Positions 8,948-20,200 of a DNA stretch of 36,931 nucleotides are shown here, one piece after another. The notes under the pieces are model-generated. The model made no database searches. It had not been told where the DNA came from and was given only the letters and a program-made list of their open reading frames with translations. Within the stretch, counting starts at the first letter, position 1. The number at the start of each line of letters is the position of its first letter. Origin of the DNA: Hygrocybe punicea (Eukaryota; Basidiomycota; Agaricomycetes; Agaricales; Hygrophoraceae); the NCBI GenBank assembly GCA_963556145.1, contig CAUVYJ010000006.1, forward strand, positions 1 through 36,931, in the 5' to 3' direction. The position numbers and the translations under genes were made by a program.

Positions 8948-11900
8948 ATGAGGCAACTCGGTCATTTGGGACAATGCGATGCTTACCGCCGGCAACTTCG
9001 CCATTCCAAGGGTTTTCCACATGGGAAAACCCTCGGCCGGTATGACGAGCCTGCCCAAGATCACGTGGCAGCAACTATCATGGACGCGATATCCAACGAC
9101 TTTTCACGCTTGTCTGTTGGCGATGTACATGCCTCCGCCGAACCTTACACCACTCCTGCCCTTAGAAAGGTATCGCAGGAGCGCGATGGCTTCACCGATG
9201 ACGATCACAAGCTACTCGATGCGAAGATCGAGAAAGCATTTAGCGCATTCCGGAAGTTCAATGAGGAACCTGATTTGCCTACAATTCTCTTCAACATCAC
9301 CGCCGCGGACAACAGACTAATAACGTTCTCAACGGACAAAGCCGAGCAACTGCTTCATCGGGAACCCTCCATCGCGAGGGTACTAAGGAGCGCGTGGCAA
9401 GCAGGGTCCTTCAAGGAAGTACGACGAATAGGTGTGTTTGCTGTAGCATAACTTGCTAACGTTGAGCTCCGAGGCTCAACACTACACAGACCTTCTCTGG
9501 CCGGATGCTCCCAGTGTCTCTTGTAGGAGTCTGCCACCCACCGCAGACAGAGAGGTCACAAGTGAGCATTGACATACTTTTGAACATTCCTTGATGATAA
9601 GATTATTCTGGTCTAGAACAAGGTATTGGAATCCCTCTTCGGAGAAGTCGAGTTGCCTAAAATATCATGCAGTGCTCGGCAGAGCTTGGGATAACCTCTA
9701 TATCGGCGATCTTCACGTCCTGATGCTCAACAACATTTGTGCCTTGAATAAAGCGGAACTCTATGGAAATCAAATTTCCATCATACAGAGCTCCGGCTAT
9801 GGCAAGTCACGTATGGTGCACGAACAAGCAAAATTAGTTTTCACTATTCCATTCAACCTTCGACCCGCCCTTGATGATCGAGGTGAGTTGTTCATTGACT
9901 CAATTTCGTCTTGCGAGACTTAATCTTCCAATAGATCTCGCCTTTCCACCGGCTGACGATACCATCCGCAACTGTCTCACTCGCGTTCTTGACCTGAACG
10001 GGGTCACCAATATGTACCTTCGATTTTTCATATCCTTGTTTGAAGGTATTCGAAGCGAACTGGAGAAACATAAACCAACGTTTGCGAATTCCCGTATGTT
10101 CGCGGCTTGGTGGTCGACGCAACTAGTTGAGATTCGTCAGGAACTTTATTCTCGTGTGGCCAACGACACTGGGAAAGACATGTTTACAAAGGTGCGTGAA
10201 GAAGCATGTCATAGAAACGGGTCTCATGATCGGTGCAGACCGATAACCCCCGTCAATCTATTAGTAGAGATCAAAATATATATGAGGTCGAGCAAACTGC
10301 CCTGGAAAATCGAGCCAGGGGTGAATTGGGAAGACTTTTGAGGCAGCTGCGAGCGTCGTATAGCGGAAAACCCGAATACGCAATTGAAATGGTCATATAT
10401 TTCGACGAAGCTCATTCATTGACGCCACACAAACCACAAAACGAAACCCAGAAGACGTTAAATGATGTCTTATGCTCCGTCATAAATGTTTTTTTGAAGT
10501 TCCCTGTGTTTGCCATATTCCTCTCCACAAATAGTGATTTGGCCGAATTTGCCACGCCTCGAAACCTCGCCAGGTCGGCTCGCATCCGCGAAGGTCAAGC
10601 AATGATTCATGCTCCGATCACCGAGACGCCCTTTGACTGCTACCCTGATATGCTGATCAGGCCGGAAACAATGTCTCTCGCAGAGACTACTAGCGTAGAG
10701 TACTTAGCTCGATTTGGGAGGCCGTTGTGAGTGTAACTGTACCTTCCTTCCCAAAGTTTTTCCTTCTGTCTGACTCCCATGTAGGTTTTGGACAATGATA
10801 CAGGCTGCCGGATTGAAAAAAGATTCTGTTTGCCTTCAGGTTATGGAACTCGCGCAGGCGAAGCTTTTGGGCACGCACGATATCAAAATCCAGTTTCCTG
10901 CGGTGTCACCCAAGGCGAAATTGGCTGTGGTGGACTGCATTTTGATGCTAGATTTCGAAGTCCGGCGAGAAAATGTTCAATTGACTGAGGCCTCCTTGGT
11001 TGCAAGCCATATGCGGACTGCCTTTTCCGTTCCGAAAGACCTTGTGTACCTGCGATCGGGGTATCCGTCGGAGCCTATCATAGCAGAAGCTGCTTGCAGA
11101 CAACTTGCGTCCTGGACCGAGCAAAAGCCGAACGCGTTCCTCGAGATTGTCAACGAGAATATCACATCCGGGCTGCTGAATTATGGCGAGATGGGTGAAC
11201 TCGCAGGGCGTGCACTCATATGGGATGCCTACCGGCGCGCCGTACGACATGAGCACCTTACTGCTCAGGACAGTATCAACTATAGCGCTGGATGTCTCTT
11301 GACCACCTTCATAGAAATGCTGTTTGCCGAACCCCACGCGACGATCATCCTTGATTCCCGACCCGACAACCGTAACCAAGGCCCAAACGTTGATCTCCAA
11401 CCTCAGAAACTTCGGGAGGCCTTTTGAGGTGCGAAAATACGCTTCACACACTTCGGGAAAATGGCGGATGACAGTGGTACGACGACGTATTCCGCCTGGG
11501 CAGCGTTCATGAGGAGCATGGTTATTACATGCCGCAGTGGGCAACCAACGCTTGATTGTGTGATTCCCGTACTTCTTTGGGACAAAAAACTCTGCGAGTG
11601 GGTTATGTCGGGTATTCTTGTGCAATTTAAGTGGTGCAAGCACGGAGGAAACTACTTCATCGACGAGAAAGACGTTGGCTTCTTCCCCAAGGCAAACTGC
11701 TCAGGCTGTCCAAATCATAAGCCCGAACCTCACCCGGATTCACGTCCCTACATCACTCTAATTATGGAGGTTGGTGTGCAAACCTCAATACCGGAAAATG
11801 CAGTCACGAAAACCAAAAGCTCATCCTCGCAGAGGAAGCCTGCTACTACGCAAAATATCGCATCCAAAAAACCTGCTCACAGCCCAGCGGCACAACTCAC

Positions 11901-12294
11901 GACGCCTGTGAAAAGATTCACTCAAACTATAATCAGTACCCCGTCTAAAGTTGTCATCCCGAAATCAGGTACTCATCATCACCCTCGTCCTGACCATCCA
12001 CGTTACAGCATCAAAGCCTATGGTTGTTCCCCGACTGTGTACCGAGGAATCCTCGAAGAGCAAAGGGCAAGTTTTGCGCTTTTACTGCGCTCTCGTGATT
12101 TTCTGGGAGAACATGCTCGGGGAGATGATGCTTCCATCGCCGCTCTCCGAAAAATGAAACCGTTCTGGAGTCGAGGCGCAAATTGCTATCATTGGATTGA
12201 TTGTCCTGAACTCAACGGTGTACAAGTCCAGTCTGAGGCTCAGGAAGGAGTCTTCCTGTCAGACGTGGAAGACGAGGAAGATGGTTTTTCTTAG
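8948..12294 (+). pseudogene. Decayed P-loop NTPase / PD-(D/E)xK nuclease-like gene
   Basis: Remnant of a large protein with an N-terminal region, a P-loop NTPase (SSGYGKSRMV Walker A near 9793-9822; VIYFDEAHSL Walker B near 10395-10422; FLSTNSDLAEF near 10518) and a C-terminal domain reading DCVIPVLLW...GILVQFK near 11551-11628, a pattern like the D...(E/Q)xK core of restriction-enzyme-fold nucleases. This NTPase-nuclease combination is known from Crinkler-type effectors and related fungal transposon proteins. Clear introns are near 9884-9934, 10192-10238 and 10727-10784. Breaks: the frame changes several times between 9450 and 9694 (stops at 9614 and 9692), and TGA at 11425-11427 interrupts an otherwise continuous frame (10785-12294). 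Possible starts are ATG 8948 or ATG 9080. It faces the protease gene at 12984-14980. Confidence 0.7.
8991..9047. repeat. Left arm of an inverted repeat around the NTPase/protease pair
   Basis: The sequence starting GGCAACTTCGCCAT matches the reverse complement of 14940-14994. Fourteen bases are identical, then three differ, then AAGGGTTTTCC is identical, followed by a gapped match through GGAAAACCCT to TATGA. The arm folds on itself (AGGGTTTTCC/GGGAAAACCCT). I could not find a direct duplication outside the arms, so calling this a transposon terminus is inference. The arm overlaps the possible N-terminal codons of the NTPase gene. Confidence 0.55.
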
Positions 12295-12983
12295 CGAAGC
12301 CGAAAGAGGGCACCTTATCTTGGGCAACCATCAAAAACTTGTATTTTTAGTTTGATTAAGGCAGCGAAAGGTCGAAATAAATAATTTATTGCAATTTTCA
12401 CTAATCACACAGGCCCACTTATGAAGTGAAAAGTGAATAGGAAGCGCGACCGTGCCCTGAAACAGCGGCACGGTCCGAAAAAATAGTAATTGAGTTTTTG
12501 GTTTTTGATTTACAGTAAGGAACCGTGTAACGGTAGTAACAAAAAATAGGACTGGAAAAGCGGGAGGGCAGAGGTGGGTCAGGAAAATTTACAGGGGTAA
12601 GATTAACTGGGAAAAGGGACAAGGTAAACAAAAGTTAATGAAGGCGAGACGATGGCATACCTCGGAGACGGGGCAAGGGGCTTACAATGCCCTTGGGGCG
12701 TTTCCGAGGTATATGAGAAAGGTAAAAGAATGAGCCGGTGTGGCGACGTAAGATTTGACGTCAGACGGGGACGACAAATAATGGGTCATCAGCGGATGAC
12801 AATTCCGGCGAGAATGTGTCAGCTGGTGACAGTGACGGGGACACGCTGGGTGTCGAGGTAATAGTAGGAGTGTGGCCGGGTGATTAGCCAAATGTAAACA
12901 AGTTTAAAAGACGATAAATAATGACACCTAGTAACGTTGTCAGCTATAGATACGAGGGCATGAGACAGGAGGAATAGATGAAC
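12295..12983. other. Convergent intergenic spacer with a hairpin
   Basis: The NTPase-type gene (plus) and the protease-type gene (minus) end into this 689-bp spacer. I see no gene in it. It contains an imperfect hairpin at 12656-12714 and a purine-rich stretch around 12540-12625. It presumably supplies both 3' ends. Confidence 0.45.
12656..12714. repeat. Imperfect hairpin between convergent genes
   Basis: The arm CATACCTCGGAGACGGGGCAAGGG pairs imperfectly with the reverse complement of CCCTTGGGGCGTTTCCGAGGTATATG across a loop of a few bases (TTACAAT region near 12682-12688). It lies between two convergent genes. It could be a relic of a small foldback element or a 3'-processing structure. 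Confidence 0.55.
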
Positions 12984-14980
12984 CTAGATCGCGTCGAAGT
13001 GGAGGTTGGCGCCTGGGAACTCGGGCTTGATGACGCTGTCCCAGAGCCAGAACATTGGGGTGCAGTAAGTGACGTCGGACGATTCGGTAGGACCAGCACC
13101 ACTGGTAAGTTGGAGACCGAACTCGTTATCGGCACCAGCGACTTCAGCCCCAGAGTCCCTGCCTTTGGAGGAAGAACCGGAGTCGTTATTGTACGGATAG
13201 ACAGCTGCTTCGATGGAGTCGAAGCTGCCGAGGATGCCGTAGTAGCGCACGTGAGACTCGAACCCGTTAAGACAACCAATCGTCGTGCTGGTAGTGTGAC
13301 CATTCCTGATGACGTATCGCACTGGATCGCCGTTCAAGTCCTGACTGTTGGGCTGCTTGATCTGAGTGGCAGTGAGAATGCATTGGAGCTTGTAAAGACG
13401 ATCGTTGGGGTAGTCGAACTCGGAAGGCGCGTCATCTCGAGGGTACATTCTCGACATGAACTCGCTGGCCTCGATTTCGGTGCCTGGAATATGAACAGTT
13501 AGATTGTGCACCTTTAGTTAGGCCAGGTCAGCACGCTCCTAAATCAATCACATCCCCTTTGAAATTCGCCGCGAACTTCCTGTCGTTGAGCTTGATGACG
13601 CAGACATCTTTGGTGTAGCCGTAGGGGGCATTGCTGCCAGTGATCGGAGGGGCCCAGACGACGTGGCCAATGACCCGGTTGTTCACATCCGACCACTCGT
13701 CCTTCTTCATCATGGTAAAGAACGCCTTGAGGGCCTCGATGTTGGCTTCGGTGGCCACCAGACCAGGATCGGCCTTCTTCCTCTGTGCCGTAGCGCGCTT
13801 CTTCAGGAAGGTGACGGTGTTGTTCAGGTTGCCGATTTTGGCCTTGATGGATGCCAGGAAGTCCTCAAAGGCCCAGGTGCCCATCAGGACGACCTTTTTC
13901 TTGCGCGCAGCGGCTAGGTAGGTGTAGTTAGAACTGCGCTCATCTTTGGTGAGGAAACGAATGTACCGACGTGTTTGTAAGGTTTGTTGCCTTCCTCCGT
14001 GGGGAACAGAACATGGCGTGCCGTGACGGCGTAGAGGTCGTTACCGATTCAGAAGTAGAATCCCAGGGTCCCCTGCCTGTGCAGAGTCTTCAGGCCTGCG
14101 ATGGGCAGGCTGAGGGACGTGGTGACCCAATCCATGACGTCCTTGAGGTGATGGTCATTGTCCATGGGTGCGAACAGCTCAGAGCCGGCGAGCGGATGGA
14201 CTACCGATTCCCGACACGCCACTTCGAGTAGGCCGTCAACCTTGTGCTGCTTGAGGAGTTCGAGGATGTCCTGAGAGGAGTTGAACACGGCCTTGCCGAT
14301 GGTGGTGTCTGGCAGCACTCCAATCCAGATAGTAACGCGAGTGGTAACTGGCTTTCTGCCGCCGTCCTCGTTCTGCTCATCCCACCCAAAGCGGGCGAGT
14401 TCGACGGAGGTGTGCTGGATTTGTTGCTTGTCGAGAAGTTTCACAACCTTGGAACGAGTGTCAGTCCGCAGAATGCTACGCTCCGAGAAGATCACGTACC
14501 TCCTCACGAATCGTGTTCCAAAGGTTGTCCTTGCTAAGTTTGCCGTGATCGTAGACAGGGAGAAGCTGCATAACGCGAATGTACTCTGGCCCTGTAGGAG
14601 GCGTGAAGACATCCGTAGACGTCCTGTAGACGAGCTTAGGGCCAGGTCGTCCGTTGCCGCTGAGACCAAAGTAATAAAGGAGCCTCTCGAGCTTTGAGAC
14701 TTCGTGTATGGAGTCGTAGGTAGTGTCGCTAGAGGAATCGGCGACCTGGAAGATCTTGGCACGCTTGGATTTGCCGGACTCAGAACCGGACGAGAGACGC
14801 TTGTACACCTCATCGCATTCGTCGTCGAAGGCTTGGGAATGGACATGGCCGTACCATTTATCGACTAGAAGGGTATATGAGCATGTCAGTACAGAAGAAA
14901 GCCAATAAAACGTAAAAGGACTCACTTGATTCGGAAATTTCATCATACGAAGGGTTTTCCTCATCGGGAAAACCCTTCAT
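12984..14980 (-). pseudogene. Decayed chymotrypsin-fold-like protease gene
   Basis: Remnant of a protein that I recall as a recurrent agaricomycete family with a trypsin-like layout. Reading the minus strand, a His-type motif LYAVTARHVLF lies near 14020-14045, an Asp-type segment DVCVIKLND near 13575-13605 and a Ser-type motif SKGRDSGA near 13145-13170, where the usual GDSG reads RDSG. I place the start at ATG 14980 (first exon to 14926), then exons 14864-14500 and 14447 onward. Lesions: TGA at 14049-14051 directly before the His-type motif, and a frame change near 13965-13985 (from GNKPYKH to the frame of YTYLAAARKKK). Another intron near 13500-13550 is uncertain. The N-terminal half may be a separate domain of unknown role. 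The gene converges on the NTPase-nuclease gene within the same inverted repeat. Confidence 0.65.
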
Positions 14981-14994
14981 ATGGCGAAGTTGCC
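14940..14994. repeat. Right arm of the inverted repeat around the NTPase/protease pair
   Basis: Inverted imperfect copy of 8991-9047, ending GGCGAAGTTGCC at the outer side. It contains the ATG (14980-14978) and first codons of the minus-strand protease gene, just as the other arm overlaps the start region of the NTPase gene. Confidence 0.55.
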
Positions 14995-15529
14995 TGGGTT
15001 CGAGACTAGTTTCTCATGTGGGCCAAGCACGTAGTGTCAGAGCCTCGGCCATGATCACCGACAAATCTCCCAAACTCCAGAACAACTGCTCAGGTCTGCC
15101 ATTGTCAAGCTCAGAGAGGTGATATGCGTGTGGTCTCATTGTTCTTAGCATCTTCCCTCACAAGGACGCCTCGCATCATTTAGGACTTAACTTTGAGAGA
15201 TTTCGGGTACGACAATTAGATTTTGTTCACCTCTCTAAGTTTCCAAATGGGGTGATATATTCCGCGTTGAATCATCCTTGCTTGCGTCTAAGTTCTAGTG
15301 TCACTGAACAGCCTTTGTCAAGATCACCCCACGCCAAGCTAACCTCGACTGGGAAACCTCGTTTTAGGCTAGCAATCAACATGGTGGTGGTTTTGTTTGA
15401 GCGGATGAAAGAGATGCACAGGTGGGAGCTTTCTTGGACATGGCAAGGTCATGATATGACCGGTAGGCGGGAATATATTCGGCACAAAATTGAATACAAT
15501 CTCCATTAAAAACTAATAATATACTTTCC
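14995..15529. other. Gene-free spacer
   Basis: No gene or strong repeat is visible. The sequence is of ordinary composition and the only frames are short and unsupported. Confidence 0.5.
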
Positions 15530-15534
15530 GGATC

Positions 15535-15702
15535 CCGCCCCGGGATCCGGGACCAGGACCAGGACCAGGATTACTAAGCATTTTGGACAAGGAATTTCCT
15601 TTTTGAGAACCTCAGAGGATTTTGGACAAGGATTTTGGACCAGGAATTGCCTGTTTGGGAACCTTTGGACCAGGACCAGGACCAGGACCAGGACCAGGAG
15701 GG
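15535..15702. repeat. (CCAGGA)n tracts with a GGATCC-type palindrome
   Basis: Two runs of the hexamer CCAGGA occur near 15551-15571 and 15667-15700, separated by repeats of TTTTGGACAAGGATTTTGGA type. The left edge holds CCGGATCC-CGCCCC-GGGATCCGG, a short inverted repeat. Together with the next feature this forms a non-coding G-rich repeat block. Confidence 0.8.
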
Positions 15703-16650
15703 GGAACTTGGGCAAGTTTTTGAGTGATGTGGGGGGAACTTTGGGGGCCATTGTGGACAAGTCTTGAGGACATGTGGGGGGATATTTGGGGGGGTTTTTG
15801 AGTAATGTGGGGGGATCTTTGGGGGTCATTGTGGGCAAGTCTTGAGGACATGTGGAGGGTTCTTTGGGGGGTTTTTTGGGAAAGCATTTGAGTCATATGA
15901 GGGGATCTTTTGGGGGCATTGGGGGCAAGTATTTGGAACTTATGGGAGGTTGTTGGGCAAGTCTTTGAGTCATGTGGGGGGATCTTAGGGGGGCATTTTG
16001 GGCAAGCAGTTTAGTCATGTGGGGGGATCTGTGGGGGGCATTTTAGACTAGTATTTGGGACATGTGGGGGAATCTTTGGAGGCATTGTGGGCAAGCATTT
16101 CAGACAAGGAGGGGGATGTTGGGCAAGTCTTTCAGTCATGTGGGGGGATCTTTGAGGGGACTTTGGGCAAGCATTTGAGACATGTGGGGGGCTCTTTGGG
16201 GGGCTTTTTGGGCAAGCATTTTAGCCAAGAAGGGGGATCTTTGGGGGACATTTTGAGCAAGCATTTGAGTTATGTTGGGGGATCTTTGGAGGACATTGTG
16301 GGCAAGTATTTGGGACATGAAGGAGGATCTTTGGGGGGCATTTTGGGCAAGCATTTTAGACAAGGAGGAGGATCTTTGGGAAGCATCTTGGACAAGTATT
16401 TGGGGCATGAAGGGAGATCTTTGGGGGGGATTTTGGGCAAGAATTTCAGTCATGTTGGGGGATCTATGGGGGGCATTTTAGACAAGTATTTGGGACATGT
16501 AGGGGGATCTTTGGGGGCATTGTGGGCAAGCATTTCAGACAAGAAGGGGGATTTTGGGGGGCATTATGGGGGCATTATGGGCAAGCCTTTGAGATATAAA
16601 GGGGGATCTTGGGTAAGTACCTCAGACAAGACTTATAGTTCAAGAGGAGA
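15703..16650. repeat. G-rich minisatellite, about 45-bp unit
   Basis: Roughly twenty diverged units with a period near 45 bp follow the pattern GGGGGATCTTTGGGGGGCATTTTGGGCAAGCATTT + GAGACATG. Because 45 is a multiple of three, translated frames stay open on both strands; on the plus strand the unit would read like GGSLGGILGKHF. That explains the long open frames here without any need for a gene. The plus strand is strongly G-rich (many runs of four to eight G), so quadruplex-type structure is possible. Confidence 0.85.
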
Positions 16651-17245
16651 TTTCTCTTGGGCATGTTGAACAATGAATCTGAAAAAAAAAAAAAAAATTA
16701 GCATATAGGTCTAGTCATGCTTTATTATCAAGCAACCTAGTCCATGTCAATGGACACTGCATTTGACCTTGGTAAGTTCACATGATTAGTATATTTTATC
16801 AAATTCTCAAAATTTTCAATATCAGTTAAATAGCACATATTTACACTTAAAACTGCATAGCAGATGAACATGTAACTGATAACAATAACAATCATCTTTC
16901 AAATGTACATAATGCAATCATAATTGATATTTCAATATAGTTTGTACATCTGATCTGACAGTTATTACATTATCACAACTGATGCACTCAAAGTAGTAAA
17001 AAGATTGTTAAATTCACAACTCAAATACTAACTACCTTGTGATATTAAACAGTTGATGATATTACCAAGTCAAGTTACACAGTTGGTAAAATCACCAAGT
17101 TAAGTCACATGACTAGTTGGTTAAATCACCAAGTCAAGTCACATGTCTAAGTCACATGATTGGCTAATTCAGGTAATATGACTTGATCTCTCTTAATCTC
17201 TTACCACTATCATCTCATCTCATATTTCAACTTTGCTTTATTATC
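16651..17245. other. AT-rich spacer upstream of the RecQ-like gene
   Basis: No gene is visible. A run of 15 A lies near 16683-16697. Near 17056-17160 a short imperfect tandem repeat occurs (TTAAATCACCAAGTCAAGTCACATG and variants such as CCAAGTTAAGTCACATG), immediately upstream of the helicase gene. It may be part of its promoter. Confidence 0.5.
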
Positions 17246-20200
17246 ATGCCTTCTTCCTGTACCAATTGTAATTTGGAGTTTCCTACTATGGGACAAAGAG
17301 ATTATCACTATAGAAATTGCAAGGAAAAAGTCCAAATAACTTATATTAATGGGGTTTTCACATTGCAGGCAGGAGTTGATGGGAGATTTATATGTCAATG
17401 TAGTCATCCTAAATGTCCCAAGCCTTTTACAACCATTAGAGGTCTTCAAAAACATGTTAAAAAGGTGCAGCTGCCATGGATGCCTAGAGTTGGGGTGGAC
17501 AATCCAGTCAATGTTCAGGCTGAAGTTCAGGCTGAAGTTCAACCTGAAGTTCATACTGATGAGCCTATTATCCAGGTTGATTTTATCATCTTCAGATTCA
17601 ATATTAATCTTAAACCTGACATTTTTTAGAGTCAGCCACAATCACCTGATATCACCAATGTAGATGAGGATTTTATTGATGATGCAGCTGCAAATCCAGC
17701 TATCATTTCAGACTCATCACAAGTTAACAATCAAATCATTCCCAACCAACACCACAAAGATGATATCAGCACTTCAGAGGTGGGTTATTTCCTTTGTTTT
17801 CCAAATACTACATTTGATGTTGAAGTCAAAAGATTGCAACACATCCCTATCTGGATACAATAGGGTTCTCTGTCAATACAGTCCTCCATTCACTGCTTTG
17901 TGACTGGTGTGGTTATGCTGTTTTGCCCAAACATGTAGAAAGTCATTTGGCAGGTGAAAATCATAAACCAGGCAAACTCAAGATCATCAGCAAGACACTT
18001 GGAGAAGTGGTGGAGGAGATGGAGGTGTTTGAATGTTTTCCCCATCCTCCCATGACACTTCCCATGGATCCTGCACCATGTGCTTTTCAAGGTTTGGAGA
18101 TTGCAGAGGGTTTCTACTGTTTGTTTTGCTCTCATGCATCCACCTCCAAGGAATATATGAGAAAGCATCATAGCAAGCATCATCGCACAGAACCAAAGCC
18201 ACTCACGTGGGCTACATGCTCTGTTCAACAAATCAATCCACGCGATCATATAGCATGTCGATGGTTTCGAGTTCAACGGCAAGATGCTCAGCCCATCCAT
18301 ATAGCCACCACCATCGTTACCGACCTTTGAAAAGAGATGCTCAAAGGATCAGAACAGTCAAGGCACAGAGGAGTTAGAGATCCATGCACTGTTAGCCCTT
18401 GGCTCTTGAGCACCAAGTGGCATGAGCACATTGAAGCATTCGAGACGACAGAACTTCGAAACTTGATCTCCTTTCCAGGCAAAGAAGAACTAAAAGGTCT
18501 TCCAAAGCTGGTGGAGTTATATTTTCAGGATGCCACAGGTCTATTACCATCAACATCTGAGCTCACACTGCAGAAGCTCAACACCTCTGACCCTGCCAAA
18601 ACGTAAGTACCGTTCTCGACCAAGTATAGATCAATACTGATCACAGACATTTAATTCAGTGGGATTAGCAACACTCCCTTGCACAAGCATCAACTCGATG
18701 CTACATTAGGCCAATACTGCAATCCAGTCATCCGTTTATTGGCGATGCTCCTACGTCCAAAGGCCCAGTACCAGATCCCACTTACCGTGGAATTGGAAGA
18801 AGCATTGTTGTTCCTAAAGGAGGCTCTGGATGAAGACAGGGATGAGCCTATAGTTACAAGTAGGCTTCATGCCGTGTTCAAGGCATTGTGGATGCAGAGC
18901 TGGCTGCCCAAGGCCGATAACCCAATTCCTTGCCCAACCGTTCGAGCTTTGGCTCTCTTGACATTGCAACAAGACCGAAGCTTCATGGCTCCAGTAGGAG
19001 TAACTGGCTTCATAGCCAAACTAGAGCGAGCCATCCGTCTTTTTTGCTTGACCGAGATACACGAACTCTCTACAGAACCGGAGGATGAAGAAAATTCCTG
19101 CAATGCCATGCAGTACTGGTTCATTGAAAAGAACAACACTCCATTCAACTCTCTTCGCTCCCTGCAGCACCGTGCTTCCAGCATTGCCTTCCGCACCAGA
19201 AGCTTGCCTCGAATTTATTGGACAGATCGTGTCACCTGGAGGTCCATGTTATATCGAGGTACACCTCTCAATATGGAGCACATTGGAGAGGTGTTCAGAA
19301 ACTTGGAGGGTGCCATAGTTGATGTGTGGGAGAAGAAAGTTCTTCTGGGCCTGACACTGAGAGTCAACACCAAGGGGATCATGGAGGATCTTTCAAACAC
19401 AGATGTTGGCTATTCGTTCATCTCAGATCCTCGTAATAAGACCTTCAAGGACCGGGACGAGCTACTAACCGCTATCATATGTAATCCTGCGATATGTGGA
19501 CAGTTCATGAAGGTTGGTCGGGTCAGTGGTAACATTGTGTGGAACAAAACAGCATTACACACATGGCTCAGCAGCTATGCCAGACTGCACGAACTCCTCC
19601 TTCTCCGATGCGAGACACTCTGTGGAGCCCCAGAGCGGGGAACTGAAATGACAGCCATGCAAAAAGAGAACACTGACACACGCACTGACAAGAATCTCGC
19701 CATTCTTGACAAACATCTGGCTCTTCTCCGTCTATACAACAAATCCAGTGCGCAGATGGGCCATGACAAGCTCATACCACATGCAGTCGATGCCTTTGCA
19801 TCCGACATCATCATTCAAGATCTCGCACTCGCTCGTCCATTCGCAGAGGTTGCAGTGCACATCTGCATGCCTGAGAGGTTGGACATCAAGAAGCTGTACC
19901 AGGTGCATCTCTTTGTCAATGATGGCAAACTTTTCAACACCAACAACCTGTCGAACGTGATGAAGGAGTTCACGGAGCCCATCATTGGTGTAGGTCTGAC
20001 CGTCAACGACTGGAGACACATCAGCATCACCTGGAAGCGTAAACTGTGCAGCGCCGCCATGGAACTGTATGAAGAAGGTGGCTTGGAAGATACCGTGGAT
20101 GTCCTCCAAGCAGGTTACAACCGGAACACAGAGGAACGGATTTATGGCATCAGTCGAGATGCACTAGCAGGTGCAGCAGAGGACGTTCTGCCTCTCTTCA

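Noticed and set aside
9008..9036. Helitron-type 3' hairpin
   Set aside because: The hairpin recurs inverted at the other end of the unit and no CTRR terminus follows it; inverted-repeat ends fit better.
12978..13502. Plus-strand gene of 174 residues
   Set aside because: It lies antisense to the DSG-containing exon of the protease-like gene and has no family features; it is a shadow frame.
16055..16669. Glycine-rich protein-coding gene
   Set aside because: The frame exists only because the minisatellite unit is 45 bp; the opposite strand is open as well and there is no gene context.
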